From the NCBI GenBank assembly GCA_021795095.1, contig JAJYPU010000036.1, positions 1-14,673 of the forward strand: a stretch of DNA of 14,673 nucleotides. Direction: 5' to 3'. Of this stretch, positions 13,593-14,673 are shown one piece after another; positions within the stretch are counted from its first letter, which is position 1; each line of letters opens with the position of its first letter. The notes beneath the pieces are model-generated. The model did not search any database. It was not told the DNA's origin and worked only from the letters and a program-made list of their open reading frames with translations. This stretch comes from Actinomycetes bacterium (GTDB lineage: Bacteria; Actinomycetota; Acidimicrobiia; Acidimicrobiales; RAAP-2). Position numbers and translations under genes: made by a program.

Positions 13593-14673
13593 ATGTCTAC
13601 GCCGCCCAACTTGGCCACCCTCACTGACCTCGTCGCCCGCGCCCAAGACGTCATCGACACTGCGACCGAGCAGTTGCGAGAGCGCGGGGGGCCGGATCGG
13701 GAGCAGTCGCTCGCCTATGACCTCGCGCACGCGGCGAGCGCCATCGCCACCGCCCGAGCCAACCTCGCCTACGCCACTCACGGCGAGGCCGAGGCGAGCC
13801 TCACGAGCGCCTTCCTCGGGCTCGCCCTCAGTGACCTCGCCCAACGCGTGCTCGGGCGCGAGGACCGCTGGGGCGTTGTCGGCGATTGGTTCGCGCCGTT
13901 TCGAGCCTTCGTCGCCGAGCAGCGTGACCCGAGTCGACTCGCCTCACTCGCCGAATCCCCGGGGGACCGCCACCTCGGCGAGGACTTCGAGATGGTCCGG
14001 GACTACTTCGGGCGTTTCGCCGACGACCAGATCCGCCCGCACGCCGAACACGTCCACCGCACCAACGGCGACATCCCCGAGTCGGTGATCGAGGGACTGC
14101 GCGACCTCGGAGGATTCGGCCTCTCCATCCCGACGGCCTACGGCGGGGACGCCGCCGGCGGGGCGTCGGAGTACCTGGCGATGGTGATCGCCACCGAGGA
14201 ACTCTCACGGGCGAGCCTCGGCATCGGGGGCTCCCTAATCACCCGACCCGAGATCCTCACGCGCGCGCTGCTCGCCGGTGGCACGCAGGCCCAGAAGGAG
14301 CAGTGGCTGCCACGCGTCGCCAACGCCTCGGTCCTCGCCGCGATTGCGGTGACCGAACCTGACTTCGGCAGCGACGTCGCCAACATCACGACATCGGCCA
14401 CCAAGACCGACGGCGGCTGGCTGATCAACGGGACCAAGACCTGGTGCACGTTCGCCGCACGCGCTGAGGTACTGGTGCTGCTCGCGCGGACCGACCCCGA
14501 CCGGTCCAAGGCCCACCGGGGTCTCTCGCTCTTCCTCGTCGACAAGCAGCGTGGCGACAGCCACGGCTTCGTGCTCACCCAGGACAACGGCGGACGATTG
14601 GAGGGTCGCCCGATCGACACGATCGGCTATCGCGGCATGCACTCCTACGAAGTCAGCTTCTCGCAGTGGTTCG
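13593..14673 (+). CDS. mcd: Acyl-CoA dehydrogenase, probable methylsuccinyl-CoA dehydrogenase (3' end cut off)
   Basis: The first 360 residues of a flavin-dependent acyl-CoA dehydrogenase; the frame runs open through the window end. An N-terminal extension of about 130 residues (from LTDLVARAQDVIDTATEQL through FVAEQRDPSRLASL) precedes the usual domain, which starts near HLGEDFEMVRDYFGRFADD. Such an extension is characteristic of methylsuccinyl-CoA dehydrogenase, and the text matches my memory of the Streptomyces homologue. The FAD/substrate segment is TEPDFGSDV (254-262), followed by NGTKTWCTFAARAEVLVLLARTD and RPIDTIGYRGMHSYEV. The catalytic glutamate lies beyond the window. Expected reaction: oxidation of (2S)-methylsuccinyl-CoA to mesaconyl-CoA in acetyl-CoA assimilation. 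The ATG has no Shine-Dalgarno but a TANNNT box six bases upstream. A related acyl-CoA substrate remains possible. Confidence 0.85.
   Translation, partial: MSTPPNLATLTDLVARAQDVIDTATEQLRERGGPDREQSLAYDLAHAASAIATARANLAYATHGEAEASLTSAFLGLALSDLAQRVLGREDRWGVVGDWFAPFRAFVAEQRDPSRLASLAESPGDRHLGEDFEMVRDYFGRFADDQIRPHAEHVHRTNGDIPESVIEGLRDLGGFGLSIPTAYGGDAAGGASEYLAMVIATEELSRASLGIGGSLITRPEILTRALLAGGTQAQKEQWLPRVANASVLAAIAVTEPDFGSDVANITTSATKTDGGWLINGTKTWCTFAARAEVLVLLARTDPDRSKAHRGLSLFLVDKQRGDSHGFVLTQDNGGRLEGRPIDTIGYRGMHSYEVSFSQWF

Overview
The window is high-GC DNA (about two thirds G+C by eye) with tightly packed genes, GTG and TTG starts, and few Shine-Dalgarno sites. Several gene families are typical of Actinomycetota: SufU rather than IscU, a Rieske ferredoxin between sufD and sufC, an actinobacterial-type MutY, an LCP cell-wall ligase, and Streptomyces-like ethylmalonyl-CoA pathway enzymes. 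I infer an actinobacterium. A deep lineage such as Acidimicrobiia is possible, but the sequence does not prove it.

Left part (1-8321): an iron-sulfur cluster assembly (SUF) locus in an unusual arrangement. On the + strand, the 3' end of a first sufC is followed by sufS and sufU. Facing it on the - strand are sufD, a Rieske ferredoxin gene and a second, diverged sufC (three 4-nt-overlapping genes), then an LCP gene. sufB lies further right on the - strand with a small four-cysteine protein gene. It is separated from sufD by a + strand gene for a dienoyl-CoA isomerase-like crotonase. SufS supplies sulfur, SufU relays it, and SufB-SufC-SufD is the scaffold. sufR and sufT are not seen here.

Middle (8405-12541): a complete oligopeptidase B gene diverges from sufB. 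It converges on a - strand group encoding a two-TM protein of unknown function, a flavin reductase and the MutY DNA glycosylase.

Right part (12565-14673): a single-domain MaoC hydratase resembling mesaconyl-CoA hydratase and an unrecognised 142-aa protein lie on the - strand. Diverging from them is a truncated acyl-CoA dehydrogenase with the N-terminal extension of methylsuccinyl-CoA dehydrogenase. Together they look like the edge of an ethylmalonyl-CoA pathway cluster.

The most striking non-coding signal is a repeated start geometry. Four genes (LCP, flavin reductase, the 142-aa protein and the acyl-CoA dehydrogenase) have TANNNT exactly six bases before the start codon and no Shine-Dalgarno, which predicts leaderless mRNAs. 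Convergent genes overlap at their 3' ends and leave no room for ordinary terminators. No RNA genes, insertion sequences, CRISPR arrays or gene-free stretches over 300 bases were seen.
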